Assembly: GCA_902513495.1 (NCBI GenBank)
Contig: CABXNH010000002.1
Coordinates: 21,746-85,745, forward strand
Origin: an uncultured Gammaproteobacteria bacterium
GTDB lineage: Bacteria; Pseudomonadota; Gammaproteobacteria; PS1; Pseudothioglobaceae
Length of the DNA: 64,000 bases
Direction of reading: 5' to 3'
The notes beneath the pieces were generated by a model that saw nothing but the letters and a program-made list of their open reading frames with translations, was not told the DNA's origin and made no database searches. Shown here in pieces: positions 44,102-53,315 of the stretch (positions within the stretch are counted from its first letter, which is position 1; every line of letters begins with the position of its first letter). A program made the position numbers and the translations under genes.

Positions 44102-44656
44102 TTAAAATAATTTATCACTTTTTGCCAACGTAGGATAATTTTTATCGACCTCAGAGAGGATTATTTCATTATCTGAAAAACCCCAATCAATATTAATATC
44201 GGAATCATTGTAAGCAATGCCTTCATTGTGTTTTGCTGAGTAATATGCATCAACTTTATATAAAATAGTTGCACTTTTACTCAAAACAACAAATCCATGA
44301 GCAAATCCACGAGGTATGAAGAGCTGATTTTTATTTTCTTCATTTAACTCTATGGCAACATACTTGCTAAATGTTTTGCTATTTCTTCTTATATCTACTG
44401 CCACATCTAACACGCTTCCACTAATAACTCGAACCAACTTGCCCTGAGTGTGCGGAGGTGACTGAAAGTGCAAACCACGCAGAACCCTTTTTGAGATAGA
44501 TTTTGATTCATTATCCTGCACAAAATCAACTTTATATCCAATAGCCTCATCAAACAATGATTGCCTAAAGGTTTCTATAAAGTACCCTCTATTATCTTTA
44601 TGAATTATCGGTTCAATTAATAATACTTCTGGGATAGATTGAGGTATGAATTTCAT
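44102..44656 (-). CDS. rfbC: dTDP-4-dehydrorhamnose 3,5-epimerase
   Basis: KDNRGYFIETFRQSLFDE, RGLHFQSPPHTQGKLVRVISGSVLDVAVDIR, IPRGFAHGFVVLS. Confidence 0.97.
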   Translation of the reverse strand: MKFIPQSIPEVLLIEPIIHKDNRGYFIETFRQSLFDEAIGYKVDFVQDNESKSISKRVLRGLHFQSPPHTQGKLVRVISGSVLDVAVDIRRNSKTFSKYVAIELNEENKNQLFIPRGFAHGFVVLSKSATILYKVDAYYSAKHNEGIAYNDSDINIDWGFSDNEIILSEVDKNYPTLAKSDKLF

Positions 44657-45523
44657 TTATAGACTCAATAAGTATTGACCATATTGATTATTCTTCATCG
44701 CTTTGGCAATCGCTAATAATTGCTTTCTTGAAATATACCCTTTTTCGAATGCAATCTCTTCAATACAAGCCAATTTTAATCCCTGTCTTCTTTCAATAGT
44801 TTCAACAAACTTTGAAGCCTCTAGTAAATCCTCATGAGATCCAGTATCAAGCCAGGCATATCCTCTTCCAAGCAACTTAACTCTTAAACGATTCTCTTTC
44901 AAATACATATCATTAACAGAAGTAATTTCAAGCTCTCCTCTTTCGGAAGGGGTTATTGAGTGAGCTTTTTTTACTATATCATTGGGATAAAAATAAAGAC
45001 CAGTTACTGCAAAGTTGCTTTTTGGATTCAATGGTTTTTCATCAATGCTAATTGCCTTATTAGATTTATCAAATTCAACAACGCCATATTTCGAGGGCTC
45101 TTTAACATGATATCCAAACACAGTTGCCAAATTGTTTGAAGTCACATTAAAAACTGCTTCAATCAACAAATCAGTAAGTCCTTGACCATAAAATATATTG
45201 TCACCCAAAATTAAAGCGACACTATCTTCTCCTATGAAATCCTCTCCTATAATAAAAGCCTGAGCTAAGCCGTCAGGAGATGGCTGTTCTTTGTAATCTA
45301 ATTTAATTCCAATATTTGAACCATCGCCAAGTAAATTTTCGAATTTTGACAAATCTTGAGGAGTAGAAATAATTAATATTTCTTCTATACCAGCTAACAT
45401 CAATACTGACAATGGGTAGTAGATCATTGGCTTATCATAAATTGGAAGTAACTGCTTGGAAACACTCCTAGTTAATGGATAAAGCCTAGTTCCAGAGCCT
45501 CCCGCAAGAATAATTCCTTTCAT
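44657..45523 (-). CDS. rfbA: Glucose-1-phosphate thymidylyltransferase
   Basis: [39 protein letters not shown]. Confidence 0.98.
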   Translation of the reverse strand: MKGIILAGGSGTRLYPLTRSVSKQLLPIYDKPMIYYPLSVLMLAGIEEILIISTPQDLSKFENLLGDGSNIGIKLDYKEQPSPDGLAQAFIIGEDFIGEDSVALILGDNIFYGQGLTDLLIEAVFNVTSNNLATVFGYHVKEPSKYGVVEFDKSNKAISIDEKPLNPKSNFAVTGLYFYPNDIVKKAHSITPSERGELEITSVNDMYLKENRLRVKLLGRGYAWLDTGSHEDLLEASKFVETIERRQGLKLACIEEIAFEKGYISRKQLLAIAKAMKNNQYGQYLLSL

Positions 45524-45524
45524 T

Positions 45525-46610
45525 TTAATTTACTCCTAAACGCTCAAGTCTGTAACTTCCATCTTGAATATTTTCTGACCAAGATAAGTTGGTTAAGTAC
45601 CATTCAACAGTTTTCCTTATACCAGAAATAAAATCCTCTTTAGGCTCCCAGTTCAAGTCAAATTTGATTTTTGAAGCATCAATTGCGTATCTTACATCAT
45701 GTCCTGGTCTATCTTTAACATAAGTAATTAAGTCTTTGAAAGAAGCAAGACCATTCAATCGATCTGGCATTAATTCATCTAATATATTACAAATTGTATT
45801 AACAACTTCAATATTCTGTATTTCATTATTCCCGCCTATATTATATGTTTCCCCAATACTACCATTTTCTAACACAGTCATTAGTGCACGAACATGATCA
45901 TTTACATAGAGCCAATCTCTAATTTGTCTACCGTCGCCATAAACTGGAAGACTTTTCCCATCAAGGGCAGTAAGAATCATATGAGGAATAAGCTTTTCTG
46001 GAAATTGATATGGTCCATAATTATTTGAGCAATTGGTTATAAGAACTGGAAAATTATATGTCCTATTCCAAGCTCTAACTAGATGGTCTGAACTCGCTTT
46101 AGAGGCAGAATAAGGAGAGCTCGGATTATAAGGAGTATCTTCAGTAAATAAATCATCAGTTTGATCAAGATCGCCATATACTTCATCTGTTGAAACATGA
46201 AGGAATCTAAAGTTTTCTTTTTTTATTCCCTTAAGTGATTGCCAATAATGCTTAGCCTGCTCAAGAAGAGTAAAAGTTCCAACTATATTTGTTTGAACAA
46301 AATCTGCTGGTCCATCTATCGATCTGTCCACATGTGACTCAGCTGCAAGGTGGATTAATGCATCAGGTTTATTTTTGAGTAATAAAGTTTTTATAGAATT
46401 TTCATCACAAATATCTATTTTTTCAAAAAAATATTTTTGATTTAATTCAATAGATTTTAAGGACTCTAAATTGCCAGAATAGGTCAATTTATCAATGTTT
46501 ATTACCTTATATTCTGTATGAGAGATAATATGTCTGATTAATGCAGAGCCAATAAAGCCAGCACCGCCAGTAACTAAAACTGTTTTTTTACTTTTCATTT
46601 TTTCTACCAA
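45525..46610 (-). CDS. rfbB: dTDP-glucose 4,6-dehydratase
   Basis: [49 protein letters not shown]; start could also be 46598. Confidence 0.97.
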   Translation of the reverse strand: MVEKMKSKKTVLVTGGAGFIGSALIRHIISHTEYKVINIDKLTYSGNLESLKSIELNQKYFFEKIDICDENSIKTLLLKNKPDALIHLAAESHVDRSIDGPADFVQTNIVGTFTLLEQAKHYWQSLKGIKKENFRFLHVSTDEVYGDLDQTDDLFTEDTPYNPSSPYSASKASSDHLVRAWNRTYNFPVLITNCSNNYGPYQFPEKLIPHMILTALDGKSLPVYGDGRQIRDWLYVNDHVRALMTVLENGSIGETYNIGGNNEIQNIEVVNTICNILDELMPDRLNGLASFKDLITYVKDRPGHDVRYAIDASKIKFDLNWEPKEDFISGIRKTVEWYLTNLSWSENIQDGSYRLERLGVN

Positions 46611-46639
46611 ATAAGTTCATTTTACAATATCTTTTTGAT

Positions 46640-49555
46640 TTACTTAAAATGTTCAAAATAAATATGATCAGGCTCTAATCCCTTATGATGTCTTTCATTC
46701 ATCGTTGTATAAGCAGATTCAAGATTTTTTACAAACAGCTTAGTATTATAAAGTGGCGATGTAGAGAGGTTACTTGCTAACTTATCTTTAATCGCTTTGA
46801 GTTTATCTGGTTGTGAAGCAAGTTCAATAGCAAGTGCTTCATACTCTTCTGGAGTATTGGTAATGAGTTCAGGAAGATTGATTGAAGTAAGGATGCTGGC
46901 ACCCATTCTTGCTTGGTAGGATTGTCCTATCATAGTAAGCATAGGAAGCCCCATTTTAAGGGCGTCACTCGCTGTTGTTCCCGCGTTATAAGGATGTGTG
47001 TCTAGGAATAGGTCAGCCACTCGATAGCGGGCTAGGTATTCTGGCCTCTCATAGCGGTCAGCAAAAATGAGTCGGTTTGGATTAATATGTCTTAGCGCTA
47101 TCTCTTTAGTAAGATTCACTTTAGAGGATTCATTACTTGCAAATACAACCAGTACACTATCTTCAACTGCACTTAAGATTCGAGCCCAACTATCAAAAAT
47201 CGTAGGAGTAAATTTATAAGTATTGTTAAAACAACAAAACACAAAGCCTTCTTCAGGAAGGCCCACGTCTTTGCGAGTCAGAGTAATCTCCGGTGGTAAG
47301 TCCTTAGAGTCATTCACTTGAAAGCTAGGTAGATAAACAATCTTCTCAACATAATACTTTTGATTCTCTTTAGGGATCATCACTGGATCAGCAATAAGAT
47401 AGTCATAATAATCAGCTCCCATCGTCCCCAAATAACCGATATAACTCAGCTGAATCGGGGCAGCTGACATGGCAAAGACATCTGTTCTTGCATCTTGAGT
47501 AAAACCACCTAAATCAACTGCAATGTCAATTTCCAATGACCTAACAAATAAAGCCATTTCTTTATGAGACATCGACTGCACATTATGAAACTGGTCTACC
47601 CCTGCCTTAATACGCAGATTAAGTGCGTCTTTGGTATCAGAACCAAAAGAGAAGGCATGAACCTCAAAATAATTCCGATCATGAAGCTCGTAAAGCTCAG
47701 CAGTTAGGTATGCGAGAGGATGCTCCCTAAAATCGGCAGAGAAATAACCAATACGGATCTTCGGATGCTTGGGATATCGAACGATTGTGGGTAAAATATT
47801 GCTTTTAGGATGATCACCAGTCATTCTAAGCTTCTGAGCCTTTATTTGAAGAGCGGGATCATCAACCAATCCCATTAAGTTGAACGGCTCAATTATTTTT
47901 TCATTGTTAACAATTCTTTGTTTAGCATCAGTAAGTAACTCTTCTAAATCATCCCAATTGCATGAGTTCATTTTAGTGTTTAGTATATTACCTAATACAT
48001 TTTCCAGACTATTTTCAATATCAAAAGCTCTTTCATAACTGCTTAGCGCTTCATTGAGATAATTGAGATCTTTATATGCATTACCAAGATTGTTATAAGC
48101 TATTGCAAAATCGGGATTAATTTCAACTGCTTTTTCAAAACTTTTGACTGCCTGATTAAGAAGGCTTGTATCCATGGTTAAAACATTACCAAGATTATTA
48201 TATGCCTCCGCAAAGTTTGGATCTATTTCTATGGCTTTTTTATAGCTTTGTACAGACTCGTTAATCCTATTGAGACCTTTAAAAACATTGCCAAGATTAT
48301 TGTAAGCCTCTGCAAAATTTGGATCTATTTCTATGGCTTTATTGAAAGTATTTATTGAATCATCTAGACGCCCAAGGTCTGCCAGAATATTGCCATAATT
48401 ATTATGCACCTCAGCAAAGTTATCAGAAATTTTTATTGATTTTTTGAAACTTTCAACTGCATCATCTAATCGGCCAAGATCCTTTAAAAGATTACCAAGA
48501 TTGTTATAAGCTATTGCAAAATCGGGGTTAATTTCAACTGCTTTTTCAAAACTTTTAATGGCTTCTTCCGATCGCTCAGAATCTCTGAAGGCATTCCCTA
48601 GATTATTGTGAGCCTCAGCATAGTCTGGATTAATAGATATAGCCATCTTATAGCTTTTAACTGCCTCATCAAGCTCTTCAAGCTCACCAAATACATTTCC
48701 AATGTAATTATGCGAGTCAGCATTATCTGGATTATGTATTAAAGCATTTCTATAAGATTTAAGCGCATTATCAAGTTGTCCAAGCTCTTTATATGCATTA
48801 CCTAAATTATTATGAAGGGCTGGATAATCTGGATTTAAATCGAGAGCCTTTAAATATGATTCAATGGCCTCATCTAGCTGTCCAAGCTCAGTGTAAGCAT
48901 TACCTAAATTATTATATACTTCTGAAAAATTTGGATTTTTATCTAAAGCCTTTAAATATGATTCAACAGCATCATCTAATTGACCAAGCTCATTATAGGC
49001 CACTCCAAGAAAATTATGAGCTTCTGCGAGATTTGGATGGATGCTCACTGCCCTCTCAAGATGGTTAATCATAGACTCAATTTCACCTAATTCATAAAAG
49101 GTTAGACCAAGACCATAATTGGCTTCAAAAAAGTTCGACTTGATAATAAGGGCTTTTTCATAACTCCTGACTGCTTGATTATATTCACCACTTTCTCTAT
49201 AAATATTCCCAAGATTGTTATAAGCCTCAGCATATTCTGGATCAATTTCCAGAGACTTTTTATAACTTTTTATTGATTCCTTATGTTTATTTTGATGATG
49301 ATACGCATCGCCAAGGTTATAGTGGGCCTTAGCATATTCAGGATCAATAGATATCGCTTTCTTATAGCTCTTGACTGCTAAAGCTAATTGCCCTAAACCA
49401 GCATAACACGCTCCCATTATGTTACAAAGCAATGAATCGTCTGGAAAAATTTTTGTTAGATCTTTTATTGTATCGATAGCCTCTTGATATTGACCATTCG
49501 AATATAGAGCTATAATGGAGCTTGTTTGGGTGACGAATAAATCTTTTTTACTCAT
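46640..49555 (-). CDS. TPR-repeat protein with C-terminal O-GlcNAc transferase (GT41/SPINDLY-like) domain
   Basis: About 14 34-aa TPR units (..DPNFAEAYNNLGNVFKGLNRINESVQSYKKAIEI..), then IGYFSADFREHPLAYLTAELYELHDR, VDLGGFTQDARTDVFAMSAAPIQLSYIGYLGTMGADYYDYLIADPVMIP, FCCFNNTYKFTP, DTHPYNAGTTASDALKMGLPMLT. Confidence 0.93.
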   Translation of the reverse strand: MSKKDLFVTQTSSIIALYSNGQYQEAIDTIKDLTKIFPDDSLLCNIMGACYAGLGQLALAVKSYKKAISIDPEYAKAHYNLGDAYHHQNKHKESIKSYKKSLEIDPEYAEAYNNLGNIYRESGEYNQAVRSYEKALIIKSNFFEANYGLGLTFYELGEIESMINHLERAVSIHPNLAEAHNFLGVAYNELGQLDDAVESYLKALDKNPNFSEVYNNLGNAYTELGQLDEAIESYLKALDLNPDYPALHNNLGNAYKELGQLDNALKSYRNALIHNPDNADSHNYIGNVFGELEELDEAVKSYKMAISINPDYAEAHNNLGNAFRDSERSEEAIKSFEKAVEINPDFAIAYNNLGNLLKDLGRLDDAVESFKKSIKISDNFAEVHNNYGNILADLGRLDDSINTFNKAIEIDPNFAEAYNNLGNVFKGLNRINESVQSYKKAIEIDPNFAEAYNNLGNVLTMDTSLLNQAVKSFEKAVEINPDFAIAYNNLGNAYKDLNYLNEALSSYERAFDIENSLENVLGNILNTKMNSCNWDDLEELLTDAKQRIVNNEKIIEPFNLMGLVDDPALQIKAQKLRMTGDHPKSNILPTIVRYPKHPKIRIGYFSADFREHPLAYLTAELYELHDRNYFEVHAFSFGSDTKDALNLRIKAGVDQFHNVQSMSHKEMALFVRSLEIDIAVDLGGFTQDARTDVFAMSAAPIQLSYIGYLGTMGADYYDYLIADPVMIPKENQKYYVEKIVYLPSFQVNDSKDLPPEITLTRKDVGLPEEGFVFCCFNNTYKFTPTIFDSWARILSAVEDSVLVVFASNESSKVNLTKEIALRHINPNRLIFADRYERPEYLARYRVADLFLDTHPYNAGTTASDALKMGLPMLTMIGQSYQARMGASILTSINLPELITNTPEEYEALAIELASQPDKLKAIKDKLASNLSTSPLYNTKLFVKNLESAYTTMNERHHKGLEPDHIYFEHFK
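47990..49500 (-). repeat. Coding tandem repeat array: TPR units of about 102 bp
   Basis: Recurrent YNNLGN...NP(D/N)FAEAYNNLGN periodicity; near-identical DNA segments at 48081-48147 and 48492-48558, and at about 48185-48242 and 48287-48344. Confidence 0.9.
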
Positions 49556-51219
49556 TGCTTATTAGTGACTAAACCCTTGATCAAAGGCTGCAAATAATCT
49601 TCATATTGTTTCCAAGCTTCTGAGCTACCCTGATACATTTTTTTTCTAACTTGCATTGAACTAGTTGTTTTGACTGCTGAATTATTTTTATGAAAATTAA
49701 GGCAGTTTTCATCCCACTCTAAATCACAGTAATCTAATAATTTTCGAGTTTCTTTTTCTTGATTAGTTGTTAGATTCTCATAATAAAGATCATAGATTAT
49801 ACCTGGAAAAAGCTTATTCCAAAAATCCATAAGATCCTTATAAAGATGATAATAAGCAGCTATATCTTTCTGGTCAAATGAATAAGCATTTCCCTTGAAC
49901 GTATACTTATATATAGACCAACAGGTGGCCATCGGATCTCTGTTCATGTGAATTATTTTAGCTTCCGGAAATGCAGATAAAATAAAACCGATATATCGAA
50001 AATTTATAGGCATTTTATCAACAATAATATTTTTCTCAATTCCTGCCATAGGGAGGGAACTTATATAATCATTTCGTATAGACAGTATTTCATTTTCAGA
50101 AAAGCCTTTATTGTTCAAAGCGTCATAATCTCTGAGAAGCGGCATAACTATTTTGTTTAAATTATTCAATTCGCCGACTCCATGCACATTTTTATGACTA
50201 TCTAGAATTTGATGAACTAAGGAGGTCCCGGAGCGCGGCATACCTAAAATGAAAATGGGTTTTACTTTTAGCGCATTATAAGCTGATGGTTTAACAATAT
50301 GAGAATTAGATTGGAATACATCCTTAATTCTTGAAAACAAGTCTTGGTCTTTTTTAATTGAATACCCCAACTCTTTTTTGTGCAAACTATTTGCATCATT
50401 TAAAAATTTAAATTGCTCTTTGTTATTTTTAAGGTCCTCAAAGGCTTTTGATAGAGCAAAGCTAAACCCAATACGATCGTTTATTGGCAAATCATCTCTG
50501 TTAAGAATTGATTTCATTTCATCAATTTGAGGGTCATTTTTTGTAAACTTTTTAATACGGCTTAAGTGGTAGTAGGCATACCCCCAATCAGGCTTAAGAG
50601 CGAGAGCCTTTTCAATATTTTTTAGAAAACCTTTTTCATCACCAAGATCTTTAAAAACTAGAGCGAGATTAAAATAAGCTTTGTCATAATTTGGATTATA
50701 GTGAATAGCTTTTTCAAAATTTATAATAGCATCTTTTTCATTTCCTAAATTATTGTATGCTTTTGCTAAATTATTGTACGCTTCTGCAAAATCATGTTGA
50801 TGTGCTATAGCCCATTCAAAACTTCCAATTCCAGCCTCATACTGGTCAAGTGCAATATATACATTCCCTAGATTATTATGTGCATCAGGAAAATTTGGAG
50901 TAATAGCAATTGCTTTTTTATAACTTTCTATTGATTCATTTTTTTGATCTAAATCTTGGAAAACAACTCCAAGATTAAAATGAGCTTCAGCATAGTTTGG
51001 TCTTAGTGATACTGCAATGCCAAACATCTTGGCAGCACCCTCCAATTGGCCTATCTCCTTATAGCAAGCGCCAATAAGATTAAATAATAAAGGCTGATTA
51101 GGGAATTTTTCATTTAGGACTTTTATTTGACCTATGGCCTCCATTATCTGACCATTTGAGAATAGTTCATAAGCTGATTCAAGCTCTTTTTTTGGAAGCG
51201 AGACCTGTTTATTTGTCAT
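49552..51219 (-). CDS. TPR-repeat sulfotransferase family protein
   Basis: N-terminal TPRs, then KPIFILGMPRSGTSLVHQILDSHKNVHGVGELNNL (PAPS P-loop-like), MNRDPMATCWSIYKYTF. Confidence 0.9.
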   Translation of the reverse strand: MTNKQVSLPKKELESAYELFSNGQIMEAIGQIKVLNEKFPNQPLLFNLIGACYKEIGQLEGAAKMFGIAVSLRPNYAEAHFNLGVVFQDLDQKNESIESYKKAIAITPNFPDAHNNLGNVYIALDQYEAGIGSFEWAIAHQHDFAEAYNNLAKAYNNLGNEKDAIINFEKAIHYNPNYDKAYFNLALVFKDLGDEKGFLKNIEKALALKPDWGYAYYHLSRIKKFTKNDPQIDEMKSILNRDDLPINDRIGFSFALSKAFEDLKNNKEQFKFLNDANSLHKKELGYSIKKDQDLFSRIKDVFQSNSHIVKPSAYNALKVKPIFILGMPRSGTSLVHQILDSHKNVHGVGELNNLNKIVMPLLRDYDALNNKGFSENEILSIRNDYISSLPMAGIEKNIIVDKMPINFRYIGFILSAFPEAKIIHMNRDPMATCWSIYKYTFKGNAYSFDQKDIAAYYHLYKDLMDFWNKLFPGIIYDLYYENLTTNQEKETRKLLDYCDLEWDENCLNFHKNNSAVKTTSSMQVRKKMYQGSSEAWKQYEDYLQPLIKGLVTNKQ

Positions 51220-51443
51220 TTATTATTTTTATTATTTTTTTGAATACAATTCTCATTTTAGACTTGCAGATTAAAAAATTAAATAAATATTATATATATC
51301 ATAAGAAGCTTTCTAGACAAAATAGGAGAATGGGAATTTATATTTTAAAAAACTTGATTAAACAACAAAATTAAACAAATTTAACTAACGATTAAGTATA
51401 CTTTGAAATTCATTAAACTTATATTAAATACAGACCTAATATA

Positions 51444-53252
51444 ATGTCAATTAAAATCGATCGACTGTTATTACGAGCCAAAAAACTCAGAAAAAAAAGT
51501 CAATTCAATGAAGCTAAAGAAATATATTTAAGTGTTTTAGAATCATTCCCGTCAAACAAAGAAGCAAAAAATGGCTTACTTGAAATTAATCAAAATAAAG
51601 AAATAAAACCAAATGTAAATCAATTAGAAGTTTTGGTAAATTTACATAATACTGGTCAATTTCAAAAAGCATTATCTAGCATTGATGAACTTTTAAAAAC
51701 TTATAATAATGACCCTTTTTTGTTCAATATTAAAGGATCTTGTTTGTGTGAAATTGGAGATTTAAATGCTTCAATTTTAAACCTTGAGATGGCAATAAAA
51801 CTCAAATCAGATTATGCTGAAGCTCATTTTAATCTTGGTGTTGCTCATCAAAGGCTAGAACAGTTCGATATGGCAATTGAAAACTATCAAAAAGCATTAG
51901 ATATTCAACATGCGCAACCTAAGGCCCATCTCAACTTAGGAACTATTTATTTTCAAAGAAATCAGATCAGTTCTGCAATTAAAAGTTTTGAATGGGCAAG
52001 TGCTTATAGTCCAAATTATCCAGAAGCAGCTAGAAACTTAGGGTCGGCTTTTCAAAAAATAAATAAATTTGAAAAAGCTAAAAAACAATTTGAAAAAGCT
52101 ATATCTATTAACCCAGAATATGATCAACCATATGAAGATTTAGGCATATTATGTGAAATCATCAATCTTCCAAAAGAAGCTTTAAGTTATTTTGAAAAAG
52201 CTTTAGAGATTAACCCTAACTTAACTAACTCCTACCGTAATTTAAGTAAATATAAAAAATTTGAAGCTAAAGATCCTCTTATTAGTCAAATGGAGTCACT
52301 TTATTCTAAAAGTGATTTGCCACGTTTACATAAAATTAACCTTTGCTTTGCTTTAGCTAAAGTATATGAAGATTTAAACGATCCGGAAAATTTTTTTAAA
52401 TTCTTAAATAAAGGTAACGCGTTACGAAAACAAGAGTTGGGATATGATTTTGTCATGAGTGAAAATTTTTATTCAATTATTGTTAATTTGTTCTCATCAA
52501 CTCAGCCTGTAATTAATACACCTTCAGATAAACATTCAAGTATAAGACCTATTTTTATTGTTGGAATGCCCAGATCCGGAACAAGCTTAATAGAACAAAT
52601 AATCTCAAGCCATCATGCTGTTCATGGGGCAGGCGAACTCCTTACTCTAAGAAATATTATTGATCCTATCTTAGCAAAATCTTTAAAGAAAGATAAATTT
52701 AAAATGTCTAAAAAAGATCTTTTATTAGTTCGTGAACAATATCTAGATTATCTTTCTAATCTTAATGTTTCAGAGAAAATAATTACTGACAAGATGCCAG
52801 TTAATTTTAGACTGATTGGCTTCATTCTCTCAGCATTACCTGAAGCTAAGATTGTTCACTTAAAAAGAGATGCTAGAGCTATCTGCTGGTCAAATTATAG
52901 ACATTACTTTAGCGATGGAAATGGCTTCTCTTTTAATCAGGAGGATTTAGTCAAATTTTATACTCGCTATTCTGAAATGATGGAATTTTGGCACAAATTA
53001 TTTCCAAACAAAATATATGATATGAGTTACGAAGAATTAACAAATAATCAAAAAAAAGAAACTCAAAAACTTTTAAATTACTGTGATTTAGATTGGGATG
53101 AAGACTGTTTAAATTTCCATAAAAACACTCGAGGAGTTGTCACTGCAAGCTCCTCACAAGTTAGAAAAAAGATGTATCAAGGAAGCTCTGATGCTTGGAA
53201 AAAATATGAGCCATACATTGAACCCCTTATCAAAGGGCTAAAAGGATATTAA
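51444..53252 (+). CDS. TPR-repeat sulfotransferase family protein (paralog of 49552-51219)
   Basis: N-terminal TPRs, then RPIFIVGMPRSGTSLIEQIISSHHAVHGAGELLTL, KRDARAICWSNYRHYF. Confidence 0.9.
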   Translation: MSIKIDRLLLRAKKLRKKSQFNEAKEIYLSVLESFPSNKEAKNGLLEINQNKEIKPNVNQLEVLVNLHNTGQFQKALSSIDELLKTYNNDPFLFNIKGSCLCEIGDLNASILNLEMAIKLKSDYAEAHFNLGVAHQRLEQFDMAIENYQKALDIQHAQPKAHLNLGTIYFQRNQISSAIKSFEWASAYSPNYPEAARNLGSAFQKINKFEKAKKQFEKAISINPEYDQPYEDLGILCEIINLPKEALSYFEKALEINPNLTNSYRNLSKYKKFEAKDPLISQMESLYSKSDLPRLHKINLCFALAKVYEDLNDPENFFKFLNKGNALRKQELGYDFVMSENFYSIIVNLFSSTQPVINTPSDKHSSIRPIFIVGMPRSGTSLIEQIISSHHAVHGAGELLTLRNIIDPILAKSLKKDKFKMSKKDLLLVREQYLDYLSNLNVSEKIITDKMPVNFRLIGFILSALPEAKIVHLKRDARAICWSNYRHYFSDGNGFSFNQEDLVKFYTRYSEMMEFWHKLFPNKIYDMSYEELTNNQKKETQKLLNYCDLDWDEDCLNFHKNTRGVVTASSSQVRKKMYQGSSDAWKKYEPYIEPLIKGLKGY

Positions 53253-53315
53253 AAAAATCAATCAAAAAGAAAAAACTGATTTATACTCCACCTATTTAGA
53301 ACCGTTTAATTCTAA

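Noticed and set aside
48793-49068. 91-aa plus-strand ORF with repeated HYLNYY/PLNMIQ units
   Set aside because: Repetition is simply the antisense image of the TPR repeats; no independent coding evidence.
47990-49500. Possible CRISPR array because of regular repeats
   Set aside because: Period of about 102 bp is in-frame and encodes TPR motifs; repeats diverge at synonymous sites and there are no spacers.
51156-51374. 72-aa ORF between the divergent sulfotransferases
   Set aside because: AT-rich intergenic, overlaps the start of the minus-strand gene, no recognisable domain.
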